DNA of 64,000 nucleotides from Allolobophora icterica (GCA_963556255.1 OY744615.1:22232013-22296012); one strand, 5' to 3'. Positions 52,342 through 62,815 are shown, numbered from the stretch's first letter. Made by a program: numbers and translations. The notes: generated by a model from the sequence alone, not told the origin.

Positions 52342-52372
<31 letters not shown>
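51999..52372 (+). repeat. Dispersed repeat with (GCA)n end, copy 2
   Basis: Direct copy of 43619-43981. The MGPWPNIDPTADIFH frame is kept, with small indels that restore frame. Preceded by the long (GTAT)n array at 51761-51985. Confidence 0.8.
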
Positions 52373-53615
52373 TAAAGAGCTTGATGCATGCGAGAAACGC
52401 TTGGATGCTGGATGGCTGAATGACTTTCAGAGGTCATGTCCTTGGTGCAACGACTGATAGGCGAAACAAGCAATGGCAGATAGGCGAAACATCAAATGTC
52501 AGAGAGGCGAAACAAGCAATGGCATTCGATTCGCTTAAACAGAATCCGTCCGCCGCCCTAAACAGAACTAACGTAGAACTACGCAAAGTAATTAATTGGT
52601 ACCCGGTACCACAGACAACACAGCTTAAGTGATATAATGAAACAATTAATCAAGTAAACAGATCAATATATTGATGTTACTCTTAAATTTAGTTTTCTTG
52701 TAGGGCCTACATTTTATTCGTTTACTGGAACCAGCTCTGGTATCTTTAGAACAGTGCACAATATATCTCTGCCATAGATCACAAAACGCAGATCCGAAAA
52801 GACAAAAACTCCTGCTTTATGGAGACGCCTATAACTTAATACAACTGTACAATAACGAACGGTCAATTCAATTAAGGTATACGAGGGTCCTACCTAAAGC
52901 TTAACATTTAAGACATTTAGAAGCAAAAGCAAAATATAATTAAAACATCAATCAAAACAAAAACAAACAAATAAAACTAACTTAACTATTGGATATTGTG
53001 TTCAAATAAGTACTCAGCTGTTTTATGGATGAGTGCAAACTGCATGGGCAGTATACCCGCGTATCAGAAGGCAAGCTGCTCCATAAGGAAGGGCCAGCAC
53101 TTCGAATAGAAAATATATGGTATTTGTGCGGGAGAACCTTCGATGGTGCTTATTTTCTTATCTAGTCTGCTTATCCTTGTGTCAGTCTACGATGAGTTCG
53201 CGAGTTTCTATAGCGATTGAACAAGTGCTTGAGCGATTAAGCAAATGATTTAGTGAGCGAGTGAGCGAGCGAGTGAGCCAACGAGTGAGCGAGTGAGTTA
53301 GAGGCCTAGGAAGAAAGTTGAGACCCCTGCACGAGTGGGAGTAAAATTGAGAGAAGAGAATGAATGGGAGTGCTATAGCTATAGGCAGGCAGTGTGAACG
53401 GGACAGTGTGCGAAAAAGAGACAGACAGAGAGAGTTAGAGAGATGGATTTATCTGCAAGCACACGTGTCGGAGTAAATAATCCTCCTTGTGTTCTTCTTC
53501 TGACCTATGGCCTGACTTGCGTTATTCCCAGATTAGAAGTGTTTCTGCAAGCCATGTATACACCAGTGCTATATATACATACACATATATAATATATATG
53601 TGTATATATATATAT
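52373..53615. other. Spacer, no gene recognised
   Basis: A GTGAGCGA-type short repeat at 53245-53300 and CCATAAGGAAGGGCCA (about 53077; also at 12.25 kb, minus-strand LINE region) are the only structures noticed. Confidence 0.5.
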
Positions 53616-53646
53616 ACCAACAACGCTATATTATAGCGTTGTTGGT
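53616..53646. repeat. Perfect 15-bp-arm palindrome
   Basis: ACCAACAACGCTATA, a single T, then its exact inverse complement. Flanked by (TA)n. Confidence 0.9.
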
Positions 53647-53704
53647 TGTTGGTTTACATTCTTCTAGGACTAGGTGAATATATATATTTAGACCTAGAAA
53701 CATC

Positions 53705-53760
53705 GGTCGGTCGGTCGGACAGACGGACAGACGGACGGACTGACGGACGGCAGGACAAAA
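53705..53760. repeat. GGTC/GGAC tetranucleotide repeat
   Basis: CGGTCGGTCGGTCGG followed by GACGGACAGACGGACGGAC. Confidence 0.85.
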
Positions 53761-54416
53761 GGACGTTCAGATGAGCTTAGAGTAAATAGACGTAGGCTAC
53801 CGACTGCCATTGTGCGTGGTTTTATGGAGCATGTAAGAACAACCGAAAATTCCTCTTTCCGGATTGTTACACCTCACGCGCGCGTTCACTTATAAGCGAC
53901 TATATTCAACCGTATTTATAGACTTTTATCTGGTGCCGATCGTCAAAGACTTCTTCGGTGTATGTATTTATTAGTCTATCGATCTTAATTAAGGCTCATT
54001 CAGTCGAATCTGATTAGATCAATGTTTCGATCTGCACATATCGAACAGAGCTTTTTTGAGTTGTGAATCGTTTACCTGTTGTACATTGTGCATAGCTGGA
54101 TCGCAGACCCGAAAGTGAAAAGGTGCACTGTCTTTATTTCAGTAAGTAGATAGTTAATTAGCAGATAAGTCAATCTTTGTTATTTAGATGGACGAATGGA
54201 CGGATGGACGGATGGTATGAAGGTGATAAGAAAGCTGGTTCGGTTAGTCAAGCTGTCTGTTTCTCAGCTTTTGAATTGTAACTTTCTTGCGCATTTTAAA
54301 CCATTGCGATATTTACCATCTATTGAGTCATTCACATAAATCAATAGGATTATATTATTGATGTATGGTGCATTGTGAGATTATATGTATATACATGTAT
54401 ATATGCTGTAATTGTA

Positions 54417-54625
54417 TGCGGTGGTGTAGCGACATGATGTTTTGTGCCTTGTAACGGGAGGGTCGCAGGTTCGAATCTACCTCAAGGCACTGAGGTAGAT
54501 TCGTGGCGACTTTAAACAAGTTGCTCACACACAAATTGTCTTTGAGGACGGCAACGGGAAACCGTCTCACTCATCTCATCCCCGGTGACATAAAGCCAAT
54601 GGACCTGCTTTCGGGCAGATAATTT

Positions 54626-54690
<65 letters not shown>
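54417..54690 (+). mobile_element. tRNA-derived SINE, family 3, with (ATC)n tail
   Basis: B box GGTTCGAATCTACC in a tRNA-like head (GGTGGTGTAGCGACATG...), a body ending TTTCGGGCAGATAATTT, and a pure (ATC)n tail from about 54629. A trinucleotide tail suggests mobilisation by an RTE-type LINE (inference). Confidence 0.75.

Positions 54691-54691
<1 letters not shown>
54629..54691. repeat. (ATC)n microsatellite (SINE tail)
   Basis: Uninterrupted ATC units directly following the family 3 SINE body. Confidence 0.95.
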
Positions 54692-54692
<1 letters not shown>

Positions 54693-55149
54693 CATGCTGT
54701 TTGTATTATGACAACCTCTTCAGTAGCTCTATTGGTTAATAGACTGTATACTAAAGAATTATTCTGTTAGGCTTGCTATTGCGGCTAGCATTAATGACTT
54801 AAATGAAATCACGACGGTTGAATCCGTTGGCTTGGAGGAACTCGCAGCGATCTCAGCTCATTGTAAGTAATATTTGGCCGTTTTAAGACTTTGATGAGAA
54901 CGAATATTAACAGTATGAAGCCGAAGTTGAGTCAAAGCTCCGTCTGTTGAGAGTTCTTGAGACGATCCGTTTCTTAGAATCGTATGCCACAACCGATGCA
55001 CCGGTGCTTGCCGTGGAATGATTCTCCGTTCTGTGCTAACAGCTAGAGGTTATAAATAGACGGGCAGCAATTAGGACCGACAGACACCGCTGTTTGTTTA
55101 TAGACCTCCAGTATTCTGTCGTCATAGCTGTCTGGTTAGAACTGGATGA

Positions 55150-55460
55150 ACTGGGTGGATGAATTGATGGATGAATTGATGGATGAATTGATGGATGGAT
55201 GGATTGATTGATGGATGGATGGATGGATGTATGTATGGATGGATGAATGGATGGATGGATGGATGGAGGACAGATGAAAGGACAGATGGATGGATGAACT
55301 TGATCGATGGATGGATGGATGAAGGGATGGAGGGATGGAGGGAGGGATGGATGTATGGATGTATGGATGAAGGGATGGATCATGCATGGATGAAGGACAG
55401 ATGGATGGATGAAGGGATGGATTGACGGATGGATAAATGAATGGATGGATTAGAGGAGGA
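55150..55460. repeat. Degenerate (TGGA)n repeat
   Basis: GGATGGATGGAT-type tetranucleotides with many variants, about 600 bp upstream of the SMYD4-like start. A short (AATC)n follows at 55751-55779. Confidence 0.9.
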
Positions 55461-55933
55461 ACAAACGGACTGACGATCGGTTAGGTGGATAGGTGTTATA
55501 GGATGATCAATTGATGGGTGGATAGATGGATATACGGACATACGAACAGACGGATAAATGTGTTGATATACGCGAATGGCTGGACGCATGGTAGGCCTAC
55601 ACTGCGCATCCACAGAGGCAGGGCATTGTATGTAGATCTAGTTTATGGAGCAGAGGAGCACAAGTGTAATTGCAACTATGTCTGCGTTCGTACATGAAAC
55701 TTATGTTTTCAAAGACGTAAACTTATACAAGTCATTTAGTCATAGACCCCCAATCAATCAATCAATCAATCAATCAATCGTGTCTATGTATTGTATTTAT
55801 CAGAAGGCTTGATTTACTGCATCTTGTATACTTAATAAAAAAACACTTCCTGCCTTCCCTCCTGATGTCCCATAGATTTTAAACTGTGATTGCGTCAATG
55901 TGTTGGATGAACAACTTTGTCATGCTTGTTGTA

Positions 55934-56071
55934 GGTTACATACGGCCACTGGAAGTTGGAGAGACAGATAAACCGGACCAAACAGCGGGTGTTACGAGAT
56001 CTGAAACTCTTAGAGAAAGTTGAACGTGGAGCAATTCTGAGACGACACTAAGCACAGATTCAGCAGGAAAC
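55934..56071 (+). other. Probable 5'UTR part of the SMYD4-like exon
   Basis: TTGTTGTAG/GTTACA near 55933 is a reasonable acceptor, suggesting a spliced noncoding leader. An in-frame TGA at 56021-56023 lies upstream of the ATG at 56072, so the coding region does not extend further. A possible leader donor ATT/GTAAGTAA lies near 54864. Confidence 0.45.
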
Positions 56072-59023
56072 ATGGCTGATGGCATGGAGTACGCGAAGAG
56101 ACAGCAAATTGACATTAAAGTCGACTCGATCTTCAGCAAACTGTCGGTAGAGGACTTGGAAGCATGGCGTTCAGCCAAGCGTAACAGAGATCGCATCGAG
56201 ATTGTTTTCCGCAACGCTGATCTCTTCCATCGCGAAATGACAGTCAAGAATGTGGGGGACAAACAAGTCTGGAATCGAGCACACAAGTCCGCTACTGAAG
56301 CAGAGGAATTACGGAGACAAGGTAACGAGCACTTTGCCAAGGGCAGATATCTTAAGGCGATCGAGAAGTACAACGCGGCCATCGTGAGGGCACCGGTTGA
56401 TGATGACCTGATGAGCAGCTATCGAGGATGTTCTGCCTCCCAACTGTCAGCTGAAGATTTAGCAGAGAACGACCAAGTGCGGCAGTCTGAAGACGAAGGT
56501 TCCAAAGATGACAAGGCACATGAGAACGGTTCGAAGGAGGGTAGTTCTAATTCAAAGAACGGTTCGCTGGAGAGTAGTTCTAATTCAAAGAACGGTTCGA
56601 AGGAGGGTAGTTCTAACTCAGACAACGGTTCGAAGGAGGGTAGTTCTAATTCAGAGAATGGTTCGCAGGAGGGTAGTTCTAACTTAGAGAATAGTTCGAA
56701 GGAGGGTAGTTCTAATTCAAAAAACGGTTCGAAGGAGGGTAGTTCTAATACAAAGAACGGTTCGCAGGAGGGTAGTTCTAAGAACGGTTCGAAGGAGCTG
56801 GCCTTAGCCTTGGCCAACCGTTCAGCTGCCTTGTTTCACCTAAAGCGGTGCGAAGAGGCGATTCGAGACATCGACTGCTCCCTGAAGTTCGGATATCCGC
56901 GAGAGACTCGCTACAAGCTGTACGAAAGACGAGCAAGGGCTTGGCTTCAGCTCGGCCAAAGACAGGAGGCGAACAGGGATGCGAACGATGCATGCGAGTA
57001 TCTGCGAGAGGCAATGCCCGATGGTCCAGTCCGTCAGAAACACCTGGGCAGTTTGGAGACACTGCTGCACAAGTGCAGAGAGGCTGAAGGGACACAGGAA
57101 ATGGAAGAAAGGCATGAAGTAGAAGAAAAAAGGAAAGTTGGAGAAATGGACCAGAAAGAAAAGCAACAGAAAGGACCCGACAATGACTGGACCATGAAGA
57201 ACCGAGTGGGAGGAAGGAGTGGCAATGACATAGATTCGAGAAATGAGGACGACAGTTCTAAGAGGCTTAAAGAACGCGATGGAAGTGCGCAAATGCCTAA
57301 AGAGGCGCAGACAGACCGTACGAGTGAGAACCAATCCAAAGTAAATACCTGCGCAAAATGTAAGCGAATCGGAGATAGATGCAGTTGCAGGAACCAAACA
57401 AATGGTTTACAGGATCGTCATAGTTTCTTCTCATCATCGGACGGACGTCCTATGGGTGGGCTAGTGGCTAACCGGGTTCCGCCAGAACCTGAGACCGAAT
57501 CTTTCTTTGCGGGGATCGAGGTCTGTCGCTCGGAGCTCTGCGGACGATACACGCTGTCGAAACAGAACTTCCGGGTCGGAAACGTCATTGCCTGTATGAC
57601 ACCGTTCGCCGCGGTTCTGTACTCTGACTGCCACCCCACCCACTGCTATCACTGCTTCCGAGAGGTGTCCCTCCCCTTCCCTTGTTATTCGTGCAGTCAA
57701 GTTGTCTACTGCGATGATAGGTGTTCGCTGGCTGCTTGGAATGCCTATCACTGGGCGGAGTGTGGTTGGATTGGGTGGATGACTTTCGACTTGGTGGGAA
57801 GGCTTGGTCACCTCGCTTATAGGGTGCTTGTGGCAGCGGGTCTGGAAAACGTGTTGAAAGTATTTATGGGTACATCTACGAAAGACCAGAAAAAGATCGG
57901 TTCAGTGGAGAGCACTAGAAACTTAGAAACTGGTATTCAATGCAATGATTTCAGAGAAACCGGGGACTTGGCGGATAACAGCGCAGCAGGAGACAGTCCG
58001 CCCGAGGCGCCGAAGGTCTCTGGTGCCTCGTCGGAGACGGATCATAATCCATGCAGCGGGGGTGGTGTATCGTGCAGAACAGATGACTACCCAAAGATGA
58101 TGAGCGAGTTGGTGATACACGAATCCAGTCGAGACCCGAGCGACGATCTTGCATTCTGCGTCATGGCCTTTGCCCTATTGCAGATATCGAAGCAGACCGG
58201 GTGGCTGTCCTCCGAAACCAGACGAATCCAGACCACGGACCCGAACCCTCCGCTGGACAACAGACTGGATCTGGAGACGGAGAAGGCCGTCCTCGCTGCT
58301 CTGCTGCATCACATCCAGGTGATCCAGTGCAACGGATTTGAGATAACGGAGATGCGACAGATAGAGGGACAGACGGGGAACGTCCTTCAGAGGCACAGGA
58401 TCCACGGTCTCGGACTCGGACTCTATCCGGATCTGGCGACGATCAACCACTCATGCGATCCGACGGTCGACCTTGTCTTCTACGGGAACCAGGTCACCAT
58501 CCGCGCCATTCGCAACATCCAGGCGCCCGAGGAGGTGACCATTGACTACGGACGCCTGTTCTTCATTCACGACAAAGCGATACGGCAGTGCTTCCTACGC
58601 AGCAATTACTTCTTCGACTGTCGCTGTCCGCCTTGCCTCGACAACTGGCCGCTCTGGAAGGACCTACCGGCCTCTGAGCCCCCGATCAAGTGCCCCGAGT
58701 GTGGGGTCCGTCTGAAGTCGGTGTCTGCTGAGGGGTGTTCCAAGTGTCGAGGGGCCTCTGGAGACGAGCTGACGAAGGCGCTGATCAGGCTGGACGACAG
58801 CCAACGTCGATATGCTGAGGCGATGCGTGGGATGGACTCGGTCAAGAGTCCCGAAGCTGAAGAGTCAGAGGTGAAACAACGAGTGGCTGTCGTCGAAGAT
58901 TACCTGAGCACGATGCAAGAGCTGTTGTACATGCCGTGGAGAGACTTCTATTCGTGCCAAGCAGCACTCAGACAATGCTACCGAATCATGGCCAACATCA
59001 GCAGCCAATCAGCGTCCGTCTAA
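56072..59023 (+). CDS. SMYD4: SMYD4-like TPR-MYND-SET protein (983 aa, single coding exon)
   Basis: Predicted SAM-dependent protein lysine methyltransferase of the SMYD family. Domains: TPR-like helices at about 74-110 (RRQGNEHFAKGRYLKAIEKY) and 246-320 (ANRSAALFHLKRCEEAI); an N-terminal SET piece at about 490-518; a MYND zinc finger with all eight ligands (C525, C528, C538, C541, C547, C551, H560, C564); core SET with NHSCDP at 792-797 and IDYG at 824-827; post-SET cysteines CRCPPC (850-855) and a further CPEC pair (874-877). N-terminal TPRs favour SMYD4 over SMYD1-3/5. It is longer than human SMYD4 (804 aa) because of an 11-residue repeat (about 152-242) between the TPR parts and a charged linker (about 340-470). 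The upstream in-frame stop supports this Met. Catalytic motifs look intact; substrate unknown. Confidence 0.95.
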   Translation: MADGMEYAKRQQIDIKVDSIFSKLSVEDLEAWRSAKRNRDRIEIVFRNADLFHREMTVKNVGDKQVWNRAHKSATEAEELRRQGNEHFAKGRYLKAIEKYNAAIVRAPVDDDLMSSYRGCSASQLSAEDLAENDQVRQSEDEGSKDDKAHENGSKEGSSNSKNGSLESSSNSKNGSKEGSSNSDNGSKEGSSNSENGSQEGSSNLENSSKEGSSNSKNGSKEGSSNTKNGSQEGSSKNGSKELALALANRSAALFHLKRCEEAIRDIDCSLKFGYPRETRYKLYERRARAWLQLGQRQEANRDANDACEYLREAMPDGPVRQKHLGSLETLLHKCREAEGTQEMEERHEVEEKRKVGEMDQKEKQQKGPDNDWTMKNRVGGRSGNDIDSRNEDDSSKRLKERDGSAQMPKEAQTDRTSENQSKVNTCAKCKRIGDRCSCRNQTNGLQDRHSFFSSSDGRPMGGLVANRVPPEPETESFFAGIEVCRSELCGRYTLSKQNFRVGNVIACMTPFAAVLYSDCHPTHCYHCFREVSLPFPCYSCSQVVYCDDRCSLAAWNAYHWAECGWIGWMTFDLVGRLGHLAYRVLVAAGLENVLKVFMGTSTKDQKKIGSVESTRNLETGIQCNDFRETGDLADNSAAGDSPPEAPKVSGASSETDHNPCSGGGVSCRTDDYPKMMSELVIHESSRDPSDDLAFCVMAFALLQISKQTGWLSSETRRIQTTDPNPPLDNRLDLETEKAVLAALLHHIQVIQCNGFEITEMRQIEGQTGNVLQRHRIHGLGLGLYPDLATINHSCDPTVDLVFYGNQVTIRAIRNIQAPEEVTIDYGRLFFIHDKAIRQCFLRSNYFFDCRCPPCLDNWPLWKDLPASEPPIKCPECGVRLKSVSAEGCSKCRGASGDELTKALIRLDDSQRRYAEAMRGMDSVKSPEAEESEVKQRVAVVEDYLSTMQELLYMPWRDFYSCQAALRQCYRIMANISSQSASV
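56525..56800 (+). repeat. Coding minisatellite, 33-bp unit
   Basis: About eight units encoding NGSKEGSSNSK variants (one short unit, NGSQEGSSK). It lies between TPR segments of the SMYD4-like protein. Indels are multiples of three, so the frame is kept. Confidence 0.95.
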
Positions 59024-59029
59024 TGTCAT

Positions 59030-59072
59030 CTTCCTTTTGTTATCTTCCTTTTGTTATCTTCCTTTTGTTATC
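59030..59072 (+). repeat. 14-bp tandem repeat in the 3'UTR
   Basis: TATCTTCCTTTTGT occurs about three times just after the SMYD4-like stop codon. Confidence 0.85.
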
Positions 59073-59235
59073 TTCATTGTCATTGTCAGATGTCGCATTT
59101 ATATGTGACGTGTATGCATGTATGGATTCATGTATGTACGTATGTGTACCGACTCATACGGCCTAATAATAGTATTATCTTATTCTAAACGATATACTTG
59201 AGAATAGAAGAACACAACTGTGAACTCCTACCACG

Positions 59236-59489
59236 AATAAACCTCGTTTACAGATGTAGGACCTCGTTTGCAGATGCAGCCTAGTGTGAGGCAAAGCATT
59301 TTTTTTAGAATATGAAGATGTTTGCAAATCGTTCTGTTGCTACAAGGTTGATCAATTGTCCATAAGCAATGATATTTTCTACAGTAATCATATTTAGCAT
59401 AGTCGTCGCTGTTCGGTGTCAGTCAGTGGAGTTAGTACTTGTATTGATATTCTCAGTATGGAATTTGATCAAAGACCAGTTACAATAAA
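59236..59489 (+). terminator. Candidate poly(A) signals of the SMYD4-like gene
   Basis: AATAAA at 59236-59241 and 59484-59489; the second is followed by GTGTTTATC and GTCCGTGTTGC, a GT-rich context. Either could end the transcript (3'UTR of about 230 or 490 nt). Confidence 0.45.
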
Positions 59490-60060
59490 GATTTGACAAA
59501 GTGTTTATCAGGACTTCGAGTCCGTGTTGCTTACTTACTTTAATTGTTATATAAGAGGACAGAACGACAGTCAAAGTCGAGAAACTCCGTCACTGTCCGT
59601 ACTCTGGCAGTACCAGTCCCAAGCCTGGAGAAAGGAGGAGGGCGACGCGAACAACCTTCGTTGTGGCACAGTGTCGTTAAACAGCAACTGACGAATCAAG
59701 GCGAAATTGGAGAGTCCGAGGGCGTTTTAAAGTCTCTAAAGACACGACAAAGAAAATTGAACAAAATAACTTTTCAGTTGTTTTACTTTATGACAAAGTC
59801 GACCGTGTGAGGGGTGTTCCTCCTCCTCACACTGCTAATTTTTTTAAACTGCTTCAGACTCGTAACGAAGAACTTTTATGCCAGATAAGATAATCGTCTG
59901 TCCCATTGTGATTTAGTTGAGGCTGTCCTTCTCTTGCGGCTGTGGTTTCACTGTCCAATCGATACTGTACGCCCCTGTGCTTGACTGTACGCCCAACTCC
60001 TCTTCCCTCTAATCCAGTCTTCCTTCATCCTCCTTCTTATCCCTCGGCTCAAAATGCACA
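59490..60060. other. No gene recognised
   Basis: An 88-codon frame at 59544-59810 has no recognisable domain. GGCAGTACCAGTCCCAAGCC (about 59606) recurs inverted near 61604-61622 (GGCTTGGGACTGGCACTGCC, one mismatch), so this is probably repeat-derived. Confidence 0.5.
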
Positions 60061-60089
60061 ACACAAAACAACAGACAAAACACAGGCCC

Positions 60090-60475
60090 TATGAGCTTAC
60101 GGGGTTTTACGCCACGCCAGAGGCTCACCTGCCAAAACCAAGGGCTTACGGGGTTTCACGCCACGCCAGAGGCCCAGCAGGTACTACTAACAAACAACTA
60201 CACAACACAAAACAAGACAGAGCCATAGTGCAACCACAACGCGCATCACGATCCATCCCATCTCGCCTCAGACAACTACGCACTGGTGCCTCCATAGTGC
60301 TACCGTAGCACGATCCATCCCATTTCGCCTCAGACAACTACGCACTGGTGCCTCCATAGTGCTACCGTAGCACGATCCATCCCATTTCGCCTCAGACAAC
60401 TACGCACTGGTGCCTCCATAGTGCTACCGAAGCACGATGCATCCCATCTCGCCTCAGACAGCAACGCACCGGTGC
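60090..60475. repeat. 46-bp duplication then 62-bp tandem repeat
   Basis: GGGCTTACGGGGTTTCACGC-type units at about 60097 and 60143. Then CACGATCCATCCCAT starts at about 60247, 60309, 60371 and 60432, a 62-bp period with little divergence. Confidence 0.9.
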
Positions 60476-61018
60476 CTGCAGGAACAGAGTAAACCAATGT
60501 GGATTGTTATTACAACAGATATGTAGTACCATTGTACAGTAGTAAGGAATAAAATACATGATTATCCTCCTGGGGCGGGCAGCCTCGATCGTCTGTTGGC
60601 TATGTGATCTATCCGGTAACGTACGTACTGGATATGTAAGCCACGATTGCGTGTCAGCGCTTGCTTGCATTTAGGAGTAGGTTAAAGAGGTAGGATAGGC
60701 ATTAAAATCGAATGTTGTTGAAAAAGAAAAGAAATGGGATGGTGCTGGGTGAGAGAAGAAATGTGAAATTGGATCCCCGAAAAGAAGTTAATGCATATGC
60801 CGATTTGCAATAATTCTGTTCTTAATCTCGATGTCTTCCTGGAAAACTTAAAGGCATAATTCAGAATTTCTCTTTTGAATTATGTTTTTCTTAAATTATC
60901 ACGTTCGAAAAAATAACCTATGACAACGATGCTCTGAGGAGATCAGTTTTCTTCTGGATCATATCATGATCCATGTAATGGTCATGTTGTCCTGATAATG
61001 TTGTAACGATCCTAGATG

Positions 61019-61445
61019 ATCAATGTAATGGTATCAGTGTAAAATGATCGGTGTCATTAGAAAAGTGTAAAAGGATCAGTGTAATGAGATCAATGTAAAG
61101 GGGTCAGTATAAAGCAATCAGTGCAATGGGGTCCGTGTAAAAGAATCGGTGTAATGCACTGTAATGGGATCAGTGTAAAACAATCAGTTCAAGGGATCAG
61201 TGTAAAAGAATCAGTGTAATGGGATCAATGTAAAAGAATCAGTGTAATGGGATCAGTGTAAAAGAATCAGTGTAATTGGATCAGTGTAAAAGAATCAGTG
61301 TAATGGGATCAGTGTAAAAGAATCAGTGTAACTGGATCAGTGTAAAAGAATCAGTGTAATGGGATCAGTGTAAAAGAATCAGTGTAATGGGATCAGTGTA
61401 AAAGAATCAGTGTAATTGGATCAGTGTAAAAGAATCAGTGTAATG
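61019..61445. repeat. 28-bp minisatellite of two alternating 14-mers
   Basis: GGGATCAGTGTAAA and AGAATCAGTGTAAT alternate for over 400 bp. The 5' units are more diverged and the 3' units nearly identical. Confidence 0.93.
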
Positions 61446-61805
61446 GGACCGGTATTCCTGGTATTCCTCGTTGAGCACATTTCCCCTTGTCCCTTTTGAA
61501 CCGACAACCCTGGGTACAAGGACCATCTGTGCTGGTTACTTGCTGTCTAACGACACTGTGTCATAACAAAGATGATTAGCCTCGCCCTCCTTCTTTATCC
61601 AGGCTTGGGACTGGCACTGCCAGACTATGAGCAGTGGCGGAGTTCCCATCTGTGCTGGGTACAGAATAATGCTTATCTAATAACACGACAGCCTAACCTA
61701 GAGAAGAACGATACTTAGTTCGCGAGTTTTACCTTAATCGCAGGGCTCCGTGAACGTCCGTTCTCTGGTTCCTTGTACGCCAGAACTGGCAGTTGCTGAT
61801 CAAAC
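61446..61805. other. No gene recognised
   Basis: Contains the inverse of a segment at 59.6 kb (GACTGGCACTGCCAGACTATG). Otherwise featureless. Confidence 0.5.
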
Positions 61806-62815
61806 TTTAGATTGGATTCTTCGGGTTAGATCATTTCTTTAGATTGTGTTCTTCGGGTTAGAAAACCTGACGTTAACACCATAGGCCTAGAGACCAGCAA
61901 CTATCGTATTTTATAGTGTATTTTCCAATTGCTTTTTTTCTTTTATTGTATTTCCTTTGTTTCATGCGCCTCTTTTGTGCATAACATGTCTGTTAGCCGC
62001 AGTGCGTTTGCAGGCGGTTTATTAAAGAATATACTTACTTACTTACTTACTTACTTAGATCATTTCTTTAGATAGGATTCTTCGGGTTAGATCATTTCTT
62101 TAGATTGGGTTCTTCAGGTTGGGTCATTTCTTTAGGTTGGGTTCTTCGGCTTAGGTCATTTCTTTAGATTGGGTTCTTCAGGTTAGGTCATTTCTTTAGG
62201 TTGGGTTCTTCGGGTTGTTATTTCTTTTGATTGGGTTCTTCAGGTAAGGTCATCTCATTAGATTGGGTTCTTCGTGTTAGGTAATTTCTTTAGATTGGGT
62301 TCTTCAGGCTGGGTCATTTGTTTAGATTGGGTTCTTCGGGTTGTTATTTCTTTTGATTGGGTTCTTCAGGTAAGGTCATCTCTTTAGATTGGTTTCTTCG
62401 TGTTAGGTCATTTCTTATGATTGGATTCTTCGGGTTAGGTCATTTCCTTAGATTGGGTTCTTCAGGTTAGGTCATTTCTTTAGGTTGGGTTCTTCGGGTT
62501 GTTATTTCTTTTGATTGGGTTCTTCAGGTAAGGTCATCTCTTTAGAGTGGGTTTTTCATGTTAGGTCATTTCTTTGATTGGGTTTCTCGGGTTAGGTTAT
62601 TTCTTATGGTTGGTTCTTCGGGTTAGGTCATTTCTTTAGATTGGGTGCTTCGGGTTTGGTATTTCTTTAGGTTGGGTTCTTCAGGTAAGGTCATCTCTTT
62701 AGATTGGGTTTTTCGGGTTAGGTCATTTCTTATGGTTGGTTATTCGGATTAGGTCATTTCTTTAGATTGGGTGCTTCGGGTTTGGTATTTCTTTAGGTTG
62801 GGTTCTTCGGCTGGA
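61806..62815. repeat. About 30-33-bp minisatellite with an inserted element
   Basis: Units of type GGTCATTTCTTTAGATTGGG + TTCTTCGGGTTA. The array is broken at about 61871-62057 by unrelated sequence ending in (TTAC)n, after which units resume. Confidence 0.92.
61871..62057 (+). mobile_element. Probable SINE or LINE 3' fragment with (TTAC)n tail
   Basis: Sequence inside the minisatellite ending GCAGGCGGTTTATTAAAGAA then (TTAC)n. The tail and its abrupt entry into a tandem array suggest retrotransposition. Family not recognised. Confidence 0.55.

Noticed and set aside
53600..53660. microRNA hairpin
   Set aside because: Arms are only 15 bp with a one-base loop, too short for a canonical precursor.
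56419..57397. Minus-strand frames opposite the SMYD4-like gene
   Set aside because: Antisense shadows; the plus frame carries the MYND/SET motifs and is uninterrupted.
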